From Lichenostomus cassidix (Eukaryota > Chordata > Aves > Passeriformes > Meliphagidae), in NCBI GenBank assembly GCA_008360975.2, contig CM039182.1, forward strand, positions 21,796,324 to 21,860,323: a stretch of DNA of 64,000 bases, written 5' to 3'. Both the position numbers and the translations under genes were made by a program. This document shows, piece after piece, positions 30,700-42,800 of the stretch (position 1 is its first letter; each line of letters begins with the position of its first letter). The notes beneath the pieces were generated by a model. The model saw only the letters and a program-made list of their open reading frames with translations. It was not told where the DNA came from and made no database searches.

Positions 30700-32985
30700 C
30701 TAAAAAACTTGGATGACAACTTTATGGAACAGGTCTTAAGGGAGGCAACTCAGAAAGGTGCCCTCCTTCATCTCCTGCTTGTTAACAGTGGATCTCATGA
30801 GCAAAGTAGATATTGGCAGCTGTCTTGGCCACAGTGGCCATGAAGAAATCGAGTTTAAAATCTCTGTTAACAGGAGAAGTGCTGGAAAAACCTCAGCTCT
30901 GGATATGAGAACAGACTTCAGGCTTCTCAAGCAATTAGTAAATAATGTCCCCAGGGAAAATGTTTTTGAAGGTTCTGGAGTCCATCAGTGCTGGACACTT
31001 TTTAAACATCACCCTTTAAGGAAACAGGAGGAGGCCATTCCCAAAAGTCAGAAATCAAGCAGACAAGGCAGAAGGCCAGCTTGGCTGAATAGGAATCTTC
31101 TCTTGGAAATAAGGCAAAAAGGAAGGTGTATACCTAGTGGAAACACGGCCAGGATATGGCAAGGATACAGAGATACTATAGAGAGGAAATTCAGGCAGCC
31201 AAACCAGGAGCTGAAGCTGGCCAAAACTGTGGAGGACAATGAAGAGTTTATTCAAATATATTAATGGCAATAGGCAGTGTAAAACTAACATCAGCTCATT
31301 AGATGATGAGGATGGTTTCACAGTCAGGGAGATGAGCACAGCAGAGTTGTTTAACGCATTTTTTCCCTCTGTCTTTAGCACCAGATGGACCAAGGGGGTT
31401 CTCAGTGTCCAGAGCTGAAGAACCATGGCTGTGAAAATGACCATTTCCCAGTCAACCTGGGGGCTCCAGCTGGATCCTTACAAATCTATGGAGCCTGATG
31501 GGATTCATATAAAAATCCTTAAAGAGCTGGATGATGTCATTGCAAAACCTCTCTAGATGATTTTTGATAACTCTTGGGAATCCTGAGAGAGCTGACTGGA
31601 AGCTGACAAACATCCCAGTTTTGAAGGGCAATGAGGGCAATGCTGAAAACTACAGGCCTGTCACTTTCACTTCAGTGCCTGGTAAAATTATGCAGAAGAT
31701 GATTCTGGGAGGTATTGAAAAACACCTGAAAGACAATGCAGTCATTGCTCACAGCCAGCACAGCTTCATGAGAGGAAAGTCCTGCTTATCAAACCTGATT
31801 GCCTTTTATGACAAGGTAACAAACCCAGTTGATCAAGGGAAGCCAGCTGATGTAACCTTTTTGGATTTCAATAAAGCTTTTGATACTGTCTCTCATAGTG
31901 TTGTTCTGGACAAAATGTCCATTCCCCAGCTGGATAAACATATCACATGCAACTGGCTCACGGCTCAGGCACAAAGAGTTTAGTGAATGAGGTAACATCA
32001 GTCTGGTTACCTGTCAATACCTGGGGTTCCACAGGGCTCCATCCTCAGCCTTATGCTCTTCAAAATCTTCATAAATTATTTCAATGGAGGACTGGAAGGG
32101 ACACTAAGCAAGTTCACAGATGATACAAAACTAGAAGGAGCTGTTGACTCCCTCAAAGGCAGGGAGGGCCTGCAGAGAGCAGGGGCCTCAACAAATTAGA
32201 GGACTGTGCAATCACAAACGGTATGAAGTTCAACAAGGCAAGTTCTAGATTCTGCACCTGGCATGGGGAAATTTGGGATGAATGGACTCAGTGGGAAATG
32301 AGAGGCTGGAAAGCAGCACAATGAAAAGGGACCTGGGGGTCCTGGTTGGTGGAAAGTTGGATATGAATAAGCAGTGCCCTGGCAGCCAGGAGGCCAACGC
32401 TGTCCTGGGGGCATCAGGCACAGCATTGTCTGCCGGGCAAGGGAGGGGACTGTCCTGCTCTGCTCTGCACTGGGGTGGCCTCACCTTGAATATTGTGTGC
32501 AGTTTGGGGTTCCACAATATAAAAGAGACATTAAAAAATTAAAAAGTGTCCATAGGAGCACTAAGAAGATATTGTATGAGGAACAGCTGAGGTCACTTGG
32601 TCTGTTCAGCCTGGAGGAGACTGAGGGGAGACCTCATTGCAGTATAGAATTTCCTCATAAGGGGAAGAGGAGGGCAGGCACTGATCTCTTCTCCGTGATG
32701 AGCAGTGACAGGACCTGAGGGATTGGCCTGAGGTTGTGTCAGGAGAGCTTTAGGTCAGATGTTACAAAAAGGTCCATCACCCAGAGGGCTGTTGGGCACT
32801 GGCATAAGCTCCCAGGGAATTGGTCACAGCATGAATCCCGACTGAGTTCAGGCAGTGTTTGGACAATGCTCTCAGGCACAGGATGCGACTCTTGCAGATG
32901 GTGCTGTGCAGGGCCAGGAGTTGGACTCAATGATCAAGGTGGGTCCCTCCAGCTCAGCATATTCTGTGTTTCTGTGAAATCTAAC
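30700..32985 (+). mobile_element. CR1 LINE, long 5'-truncated copy with decayed ORF2
   Basis: This is the longest mobile element in the window, about 2.3 kb. From about 30703 the frame reads LDDNFMEQVLREATQKGALL, matching the endonuclease/linker part of CR1 ORF2. The reverse-transcriptase core follows: ENYRPVTFTSVPGKIMQKMI, SQHSFMRGKSCLSNLIAFYD and ADVTFLDFNKAFDTVSHS (31564-31983). The catalytic box is at 32110-32127 and reads KFTDDT, where CR1 usually has FADD. After a C-terminal domain (YCVQFGVPQYKRDIKK, EEQLRSLGLFSLEE) it ends in a CR1 tail: GGAGTTGGACTCAATGATCA, then TCCAGCTCAGCATATTCTGT. Several frameshifts and stops (for example TAG at 31981) break ORF2, so it is inactive. Confidence 0.95.
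31564..32140 (+). pseudogene. CR1 reverse-transcriptase core, broken
   Basis: This is the most readable part of the CR1 ORF2. RT motifs for NYRPV, the QHGF/KG-like SQHSFMRGKS, the LDFNKAFD motif (first catalytic Asp) and the FTDD box (second catalytic Asp pair) appear in order in one frame. A TAG-TGA pair near 31981 interrupts them, and the segment between is partly scrambled. RT activity in CR1 serves target-primed reverse transcription in the nucleus; this copy cannot make it. Confidence 0.85.
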
Positions 32986-35900
32986 CCAGTATGAAGCAAA
33001 ATCCTGTTGCATGACACTGTGAGTGAAGCGTGCTTTAACCTAAACTAGCCCTTGGGATTATGTTGCAGAGAAATAAAGATACACAAGTTTAATTATCCTT
33101 CCTTCTTCATACAAATAATTTGAAAACCAATTCATAGAGCATATTACTGCCGTACAGCCTTTGGGACACTTTTCTTGTTCCTCATTTCTTTGTCATTATA
33201 TTCTTTTATAATTACAGCAGGAAGCTGCCACTATTGCTCAACATCAGCTCTCCATAAGAAATGTAAAATTAGGCCCATCAAGGGAGAACAAGAAGGATTC
33301 AGACAGATATTTAAGCATGTTTACTTAATAAAGGCATATTTTGGTGCACCCATGTGTATCCCAGTATAGGGTAAGAACTTGTACAGCAAAGAGGAAGGGT
33401 AGGACTTCATCCCTCTATTTTCAGGTACATCTCCTGAAGGCTGTGTGGTGTATTCCCCATTGGGAGAGACTTAAAAGGGGTCAAGGGCAGTTGGGAGAGC
33501 AAGAGAGGGACACAGATAACACAATTTCAGCAAGGAGTGTCTCACTTGGACATAGTCATTAGGCTTTCCCACTGAAATAGCTTAAGATGGGAAAGAGAAA
33601 ACTGAAGGAAGCTCAAAGAACCAAAAGCCTGCAATATTTCCGTGAGGAAATCCTGAAATACAGTGAGCATATCTGTGGAATGAGTTTCAAATCCTAGGCT
33701 GATAATGAGGCTAAACCACCAAACTTTCTGACTGTCAAAGTAGGTGTTTTTCTCTGAGTTAGGGGACACAGATGAGGTGCTCTAACTCGGGTGCCTGGTT
33801 TGATGTCAACACTGCCATTGACTGGCCAGGTCTCAGCAGTGACACCGAGCCATCACTGTTCACCTTGAGCTCCCCAGGCTGTGCAGCCAGTCCTCATCAG
33901 AGACACAATTCAGGTGACTGAAGCCATTTCAGATGCTCAAGGGTAATCCTTCTGTTTCAAAACTTCTGTCCCAAGGACACAGAGGTGCCCTGTTGTATCT
34001 CACAGCGTTCTGATGCCTTGGACACAAACATAATTCTTACCTGAGTCCTTGTTTTTCACTTGTGAGCTGGAAGGAATGGTATTAACACAACCTATTAATC
34101 TGTGTCTTCTTTCTTATGATAGAAAATGATGTGCTGGCAGGATGAACATGCTGAATGCTCCAGAAATTAATTCTCCAGGCTTCAAGACCCGTTTACTTCC
34201 TCAGGTTCAAACACAACTTTTCTAGACCGTGCTTGAGACATGTAGGTGAGATGTAGAAGAAGTCACACACCCAGAAGTTTAACCTTGAAAACATGCCTTC
34301 AGACTTAAACTTTTGGGGGCCAATTCTTTGGACATGGTGTCTCAGGCTGTAGGAGCTGAACAGAAGGAGAAACCAGATGGTCTGGGATTCCCTATGTGGG
34401 ATTATTTTGCACAATGGTTGTCCCACATTTCAGAAATAAAGTGATTCAGAGGTTGCCCTCTTACCTGTGTAACTGCAGAGGCAGAGACACACAGGTTGTA
34501 CAAGCCTCGTCAGAACTGGAAATTTGCCTACACAAGATGTGAAGTTCTACTGTTCCCATTAGAATTTCTAAAAGAAATAATTTCATGGAAATGCTTTGCG
34601 TATTTTAGACCTCACTCTTCCTGTTAAAAAATTCCATTTCTCTGTAAAAGGCCAAATGAGACCCAGTATAATACCCTGATCAGAAATCAGGAGAGAAAAG
34701 AAAATCAAATTCACTTGCAAACAGTGAGATGAATGGCACTGCTATCTAAGTTGTGGATCAAAATATGTGGGTCAAAGTTACCTATAAGTTACCTATTTTA
34801 ATTGATAGCACATGTTACATGTAATAATGGAACCCAAGCCCAGATTTACAAGTTGTTAAACATTTTGGTATGTTTCTAAATTAACAACCCATCTTGCTTA
34901 TTATGTCTTCCACCACAATATTTTGTTTTATTTATGTAGTAGTAGATGCCTAGGGATGTAGAAACAGTGATTTCAATGCCACTTTATTTGGTTACATAAA
35001 GATATTCCTTTTGGGTTTCAAACTAATTAGAAAATGTTTTATTCCATAAAATTTAAGTTTTATGGAAAAATGAAAACACAAAAGGCTAAAGCTAAAAACA
35101 CAAATATTTTGATTCTAAATGGAGCTCTGATTGTCTTGTCTTCCTCTTCTCTTCCATCAGCAAAGTTCTTCATTTCATATAGGGTGGTGATCATAGATAT
35201 TTGTTCTTCCTCTGTCTAGAAGGTTGGGCAAAGCATTTATGTTTCTTAAGTAAGCATCCTTTTGGTTCTTCATATATCACTTCTTTATTAAACACAGATT
35301 CCACCAATCTGTGATACGATCAAGGAAAATGATCACATAGTTTATGAGGCAGCCTTTGAAATTCATCAGATAATATATTTGAAAAATAGGTTCTCCTAAG
35401 CTAAGGCCAATATTTGTCAAATACTGCTTCTTCCAAAGACAGCTGGGCAACAGAAAAGATCAAATATTTTTCTGGGCTGGTATAAGTATGCTATCTCACT
35501 TCAATTTACACGTATTATCATTGGAAGGGGTAGAAGTTTTGGCATGGGGATTTGAAATGCCTCTCTTTCAAAATCAGCTTTTTGAAATTCACAAATTGAG
35601 ACAGCTTCTACTCTCTCACCAGCAAACAAAGATATCTGCAGCAGGCCTGAAACTCTGAAACAGCTGAGAAAGACAAACATTTTGGTCAAATTGTACATAC
35701 AAAATGCCAATATGGAAAATACTTAAAATAAGGCGTTTGAACCACAGCACATGCAGCTGATTGGTGCCCCATAAAGTTCCTAGTCCTGCCCATATTTTTC
35801 AAAGCCTAGTCCTACCCACCTTTTATGAAGCAAGTTCTCCGGCCCATTGTGTCTCAAGTTTCTCACTGGTTATTCGTACAGAGATTGTCTGAAAGAGAAT

Positions 35901-38900
35901 GGTTTAAGGTGCTTCAGTGCTACATGCAGGTGTGCAGAGAAATTCTGTGAAATTGAAAAGCCAATACAGACACCTCAGTGAGAGCAGCAAGTACAGAGTG
36001 AAGCCCAAATGATCTACCACAGCAGAGTCTGGTCAGGATAAGGGTACTTACTATGTGCTATCAGCAAAACCAGAAATAAATAATAACTTTTCTGAAGCAG
36101 ATAATATATGTTGGGAAAAATTAGAATATATTTACCAAGACTCACAAAGTCATTCAAAATGTTTTTTGCTACATATTGAAGAATGTGAAGTTCAGGCATT
36201 GACAGCACTGTCACTGAATCTGAAAATTATAATTTTCTGCTCAACGACGCTCATGATTGGGTGGCATGTCACAAAAGGAAGTTTTGAAACTTTGAGTAAT
36301 ATTTAAGATTATGTAGAAAAATGCTAAGTATTCAAAATCATTTTCTTTTGCTTTTGGTGTTTTTCTCTGTTTGACTTTGTAGTTTCACATAAAAGACATG
36401 CTCTCAAGTAGAGCTACAGGAATAATGGTTATTTTTGCTATTCATAACTTCAGTGATGTGAAATTTTACACTCACAGCAGTATGAAAAGTGATATGTTCT
36501 GGTTTTTTTCTTTTTTTATTTTTGTTGTTGTTTTTGTTGGATATTGGTGGTGTACAAGGGGAATGGACCACATGGTGGCCAGACTCTCATGTTGTCCCTG
36601 AAATAGGTCTCCTAGTGCCACTGTCACAAGTAGGGCACTCCTGATGATGGATCAAGGTCCAATCCAACAGACCATTACTTATATTCTTAAGTCTAGGATA
36701 GGTCTCATTCCTTTTGCCTGTCCTGTTGCAGTGGGCAGGCAGGAACCTAAATTTTCCTACTTTCTTTGATTTGTGAGAATGCAGTACGATATGGTCATTT
36801 GGAGCATCCAGTGATGAAGGCAGTCAAATACAAACTAAAACTGTAAATATTCCCAAAGAACATGACTACTGTCGAGCACAGTCCTAGAGTTCAAATTACA
36901 TTTTAAGAACCTTTATAGTCTCTCCAAACACCAGCCTACCATATATCAGAAAAGTTATTTTAAAAGGCTTCTTTGCCCTTGATGTGCTAACAAATTGACA
37001 AATTACAATAGATATGAAAAAAGAAGTGGTGTGTCAGTCAGGAATTCAAGAGCACTACCGTGAAAGTGGTATAAAAGAACAGCTGAAAAGTTTAGCTGGG
37101 AAACTACAAATACTATTTTAATTGCACAATAACTTTAAAAGTAATAAGGGGTAGGGGGGAAAAGGTCAATCCCACGGTGGCAAATATCAGCTGAGACTTT
37201 GTGAAAATATACAATTACTTGTGCTTTGTAGGAAAGGAAAATCACAGACTTGAAGTCTTCTAACTGGGAAAAACAAAATATCTTTTTGCTGAAAGACTGA
37301 GACAAACAATTGTGAAAAAATAATCAGGCAAGACAAAAAAGTCGAATTATGGCAAATCATGACCATTTTTATAAGATTCCTAAGGTGGGAGAGGGCAGAG
37401 CATTAAAAAGTGTGCATATTCAAATCCAATATTAAGTCTGAAAAGTTGTCTGAAGTTTACTGTCAGGAAGTCATCCAAGTGAACAGAAGGGATTTCTACT
37501 ACCACTGGGAAATATTTAAGCCAAGTATCTTCAGCTCAAGTTTATTTTTCATCTGTTCTTTCTGCACAAAATATCTGACAGTGTTTGCAGGTAATCATGC
37601 TCTGCCCAAACCTGAGTTGCCAGAGGAGTGTGTCTGGATGGGAGTGCAACACAGGACAGCTTCAAGCCTTCTCGACCTCTCCAGGCTAAAAAATCAGCCC
37701 TTGGAGTAAAGTGCATTCCATTCCCAAAGTTTTACAGAAAAATATAACTATAAATGAGATTGTACTAATAGCACCTCATCAGGAAGTTCAAATCAGCTAT
37801 ATAAAATTAAAAGCAACCATTCCTTTACAATTTAAAAATTAAGGGGCCAAGATTCCATTACAAAAAAAAGTTAATAGTCAAGCTCTAAACCTTGGTAAAA
37901 TATGATTATGCTACCAAAACAACAATAAAAAAATCTGTAACTATTGAATCATAAACAATTCTGCTATAACCACAAATATTAGGAACAGTAAGAGACTGCA
38001 TTAAGTGAAGAAATGAGAGAACAGGTATTACAACCCCTGCTGTTTCTGCAAACATTTTTATTAGCTCAAGAAGCAATGAAATGAGGCCAAAGGGAATGAG
38101 TTTCTAGAAGCTATTTACCAACCATAAACTAGCAAAGGAACAGGGAATTCTAGTTACCTTGCAAGCTGTTAAAGTGTTTTTTTCTCTTTCTCTTTTCTCC
38201 CCCAAATGGCTGTTCAGTATGAAAAATGACTCTGTCAGCAGAGTCTCTTCACAACCCACCCTGATCAGCAGCCTTCATTGTTTTATTGAGACAAACAGGC
38301 AAGAAGTAACTAAAACACTTCATGGGCATGGAGTTAAAAATGCAGAAACAACATTCTGCCATGTGGGAACAGAAACCAAAGAAAAATCTGGATCCACCCT
38401 GTCAAACCAATTAGCAATGAGCTGTCCGTTCTGAACTATTCCTTGATTTAAGTCCCCTCAGGTGGAGTTGTGCAAAATTATTTAAAGAGTAAAAAAATTT
38501 TTCATTGCTCTAGCCAGTGATTATTTTTACGATAAACACTAATTATTCCTACAATTGTCTAGTATAAATGGTAGGACCCATTATACTGTTGACTTTCCAC
38601 TTTTTCCTTGATTTATTCTGTTCCTTTAATGAGGATTAAAAACAATGAATGCTTCGCTTAAATTCTTGATTTGAGGCTGGCAGAGTAACTATGAATGAAC
38701 CTAGGTTCCCAGCTTCCAGCACCAATGTTGGCTTGCACTCGTATGGGCTGAGCAGTCCTTCCCCACATTGCTACCGTTTTTGCAGCTCAAGTCTTCTTGA
38801 CCACCATTAGTCGACACCTTAATATTTTCTTTTTTTCCTTTGTCAGCAGCCACCATACCTTTTGAATTTCCTTTCAGCTATTTTTGATTGCTTTTCTTTC

Positions 38901-39429
38901 TTCTCTCTTCATAATCAGTTTAAAATTTCATGTCAGATTAAATGGTGGGAGGGTTTGCTTCAGAAGAAGAAAAATCATGAAGTTTTATAGTCTCTGTAAG
39001 TCTATTTTTTCCCCTCAAATGAACAGAAGAAAATCAATTATTAGCTAGCAGCATACAACAATTTGTGCTTCCGTACTGATCCAGGCTCTCCACACACAAA
39101 GAAATAAAACAATAACCTTCTAAGCTACACACAGTAGAGCAGAGCAGTAATCATTAGTTTCAGAAGCACTGAACCTTCGCATCTGGGCTAAATGGAGACT
39201 CTCCATTAGTTGTCACTGGAGAGGCACATACTCTCTTTGCAGGACAGCAAATTCAAATGCAATAACTACAAAAACATGAGAAGGACTGAAACCACATGCA
39301 GAGAAAGGCTCTTAGTCTGCTTTCCAGCTTCCTTATTTCCCATCTTCCCAATAGGGACTTTCATTAAATGTTGCAATGTGCTAGCTGGATTTAGGGTATG
39401 CATATTAGCACAAGCTGTATACGGTTTAT
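32986..39429. other. intergenic sequence, nothing recognised
   Basis: About 6.4 kb without a gene, RNA or repeat family that I can name. Most is AT-rich, with patches of more mixed composition (for example 33780-33900). Open frames are under 100 codons and have no domain signature. Confidence 0.6.
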
Positions 39430-39890
39430 GTTCTACAATTCTCTCCCTAGTCTGAGTTTGTACCCGTAAACGTATCGGTGTAACCCCTTTTCCCCTCCTT
39501 ATCTCCTCCCCTCCGGCTTTCCCTGGTTGGCTCTTCAGGGCTAACCACGCTCCTCTTCCCTCTCCTTTTAACCCCCTCTAGGCTTTTGTTCTTTGTTTGT
39601 AGCTTCTGGTTCCTCACCCTTCCCTACCCCCCTTCCTCTCCCCTCACCCTGTGCCCTTGGATCCCTACTAAATCCCTTGGAATCACAGACTAGGAACCTA
39701 CACTTCCTTCTTCGCTGCACCTCCATGAAGACTCACATCCCCTGCAGCTCCACCGCCTGCTGCAGTGCCATGTGTGCCCCCGGCATGTTTCGGCCCTGGC
39801 CGGTTCCCCCTCTTTGCGGTGTGGGGTGGCTGTCCTTGAAACACAAGGCTGCGCCACCGCAATTAAAGAATATGTGTTATGGATTGGAAA
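39430..39890 (+). mobile_element. probable LTR (ERV-like), CpG-containing pyrimidine-rich island
   Basis: A C/T-rich segment with many CpGs (for example near 39468-39475, 39511, 39780-39802 and 39851-39859) stands out from AT-rich, CpG-poor flanks. It contains a TTTTAACCCCCTCTAGGC stretch that could be a weak TATA region, then GC-rich text ending CTGCGCCACCGCAATTAAAG, with ATTAAA at 39862-39867. The order of a pyrimidine-rich U3, a TATA-like site, a CpG-rich R and a late poly(A) signal resembles passerine ERVK-type LTRs. I could not fix the ends; the left one may lie as far as 39369 (TGTTGCAATG). A chance CpG island or an unrelated element remains possible. Confidence 0.45.
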
Positions 39891-42800
39891 AAAGAGCTTT
39901 TCACCTTGTGGGAAGATTGCAGAAGAATTTATTTGTGTCAGTTTGCTGCCAATACCTTCTAACTAGAGCCCTTCTTCCACTAGCTATTTTCCTCACAGGC
40001 CAAAGATTTCCAGTCACTTATAAACCACAGGAGAGAATGGCCATGAACATTTGTGCCTGCATGTAAGTTCACTGTTCACTGTGTCATTTAAGTTCACTAA
40101 TGTAAGGGAGACAAAAATATGTAAGAATTTATACCATGCATAGGAAGAACATCTTTTTATCCCTTTAAAAACAGTGTTGTACCGGAATAAGTGTTTCTCC
40201 TTATTAAAACCTTTTACTTAAGAAGATTCGCTATGTCATAACCAGTGAAGTATTACCAGTGTGCCAGACAACCAAAACTATTCCTGCCCAGCTGAATCTG
40301 TGTGAAAATTAGAACAGATAATCCCCAGGGGGAGAGAAGTGTCACTCAGTGTGTTATGCTGAGGTCTCTAATGGCAGATTCACATCCCGTACAGGTGGGA
40401 AAAGCCCCTTGCACATCTCCCCACCACATCTTGCCCCTGCTGCCCCTTCCTCTCTGTGTCCTGACTGAGCTCTGCCTTCACCTCTGCTGAGCCAGCCCTG
40501 CCCCAGCAGTTCCCTTTGCCCACCCCTCATGCCACCATGCACTATCCAGCCTGTCTTTCCCTGCCATGAGTTTCCTCCCTGCTTCCACTTCCATTCCCCA
40601 TGGCCTCAGATTTCTTCTCTGAGTCCTCACCCATTCTCATCCCCACCTGTGAACATGGGGTTTGTATTTTTGGCACACCAAACTATACTCCTTTATTTTC
40701 ACCTGATATCAATTCATCATAGGTCATAAGTTTAGAACCAGAGTACATTATTCGACAAAGCATACAAGTTCTGGCTGCTTCCCAGCATATAAAAACACTA
40801 ATTTCCAGTAAATTATATACGGTTGTAGGAAAATTACAACACCCTGTTGGGAATCCAACATGGCTTCTCTCTACATCATTTTTTTCCCTGCCTGCAATAA
40901 ATTGCATTATGTGAAAAAATATAGAGCTCTCTAGTATTTTGATATAAATCTATCTGAAGAAAGTTAACACACATCTGACAACATGTATGCCAGCTGCATA
41001 TAGCTACAGAACTACTTCCACTTTGGGGCAAAAAGAACAAAGTTAAAGGGATTAAAATTGTGGACACTTGCTCCTTAGGAATAAGAATGAGAAATTAAAA
41101 TTACATGAGTAAGAAACAGATCATGACTTTAATTATATCCTTCCAGATTTATTTGCGCTTACTTATTCTGTAAGAAGCATTTTCTACAAGAAATGCAATA
41201 TTTTGACAGATGCAAATGTTTGTGGGAGGGTCTCCAGAAGTGAGTTGGTTGAAGGCTTTTGCTGATTTTAGTACATGCAGTTTCAGCCTTCACATTTTGC
41301 TGACCTTTATTTTCATTGCCTACTGTTAGTGATTTGCAAACTTGCTTTACCTTTACTTCAATTACATATACGAAATCCACGAAGAGTCACAAACATTGTC
41401 AGAAATGTAAGCCTTCCAGAACAATTTCAGGTGTGGGAGTTAGCTAACATGAGTGCTCTGCTGATAGAAGTCACTGCTTCTGTCTAGCTATACTTTATAT
41501 GTTTTCTGGTTTGTGTTTGATGGGGAAAAAAGATATGAAATTTGCTAGCAACAGCACCTTTTATTAACAGTAGTGTCTCTCTGGAAGGTGTTGGCAATTT
41601 TACTATCAGCATTTTCTCACACAGGTATCCCTCTGAAAGACTCTGCAGCACACTCTGCAGTTATACACACTATAGTTTCATTGTTTAAACCATCCTCAAG
41701 TGCCAGAATTTTACATAGCTTTGTTGCAAGTTTCACAGTGGCAATTTAGCCTGATTTGCTGAACCTGATGGTCTTTAAAGTCCTCTTAGATGCAGCAGTC
41801 CTTTACAGTTTCCAGGTCTCTTGTCTCTCCAATGGCAGTACAAACCTACCCTGCATTATTAAAGGTACAGTCATACCTGCTCAAGCCACAGCATCTATGT
41901 CCACTGGTTAAAACTCCTTGGGAAAAGCTCCAGAGAAAGGAATTCTTCACAGATGCAGGATGACAAGCTGAAAGTGTTGACAAAGATACAACCATCAATT
42001 TTCAGTTTCTGCTTCCTTCAACATGAGAAAATGTACCATAAGATCCACAGCCATGGTTTTCCACTCTTGTATTGAGTGAGCCATTGAAATTCCTTTCAAC
42101 TCATTGGGAAAATGTGTAGCTAGTCTGTAGTGCCCTGTGATTGAATCACAGTTCAGCCTCACTCTCCCTGTTCTCTCTGCTTCTATCTCAGACACTGTTC
42201 TCAGCCAGAGCCAGGAGCTCTCAGTGCACCATGTGCATGGAGCATTCACTCTTGTCCATATGAACACATATAAGCTCCCACAATTAGCCAGTCTCACCCT
42301 GGATGTGACTATGATGGTTTCCATCACAGCTTCTGCACAGTACTGCATTTTGTCACATATATACCCTCAGTGCTGGTGAATGATTAATGTGATAAAAAGG
42401 AGAGCATCCTTGTGGGAATTATTTCCTTGAAAATATGAAATCGTTCAATAATGCTTTGACAAGGCTCTGTCACAAACGCTTCCCATCTCTCTCCTCATAA
42501 TGTCAGTTGGAAAAGCAAGCCCAAAACATTCTGATAATATTTCCCTGCTCAGAAATAACAGTTCAAGCCTGACCAATTATCCCATAGGCACTGGCCAGCT
42601 GCAGGTGAAGATGTAGGAGCTGGTCTGGCAGTGTCTGATGTCATCCCATGCCTTGCTAATGGGCTTTCTACCACTTCTCCTGCAGGCTGGGCGGCCTCTG
42701 AGGCTGGCAGGTGCCATACCCATCCCAGAACCAGGCTGAGAAGTTCAGGCCTGACAGGTGCTCCTCAGGCCTTAGAGCCAAACAGTCTCAAGCCCCAGAG

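Noticed and set aside
30700..32985. the long CR1 as a possibly active element
   Set aside because: It is 5'-truncated, has frameshifts and in-frame stops, and carries a changed catalytic box.
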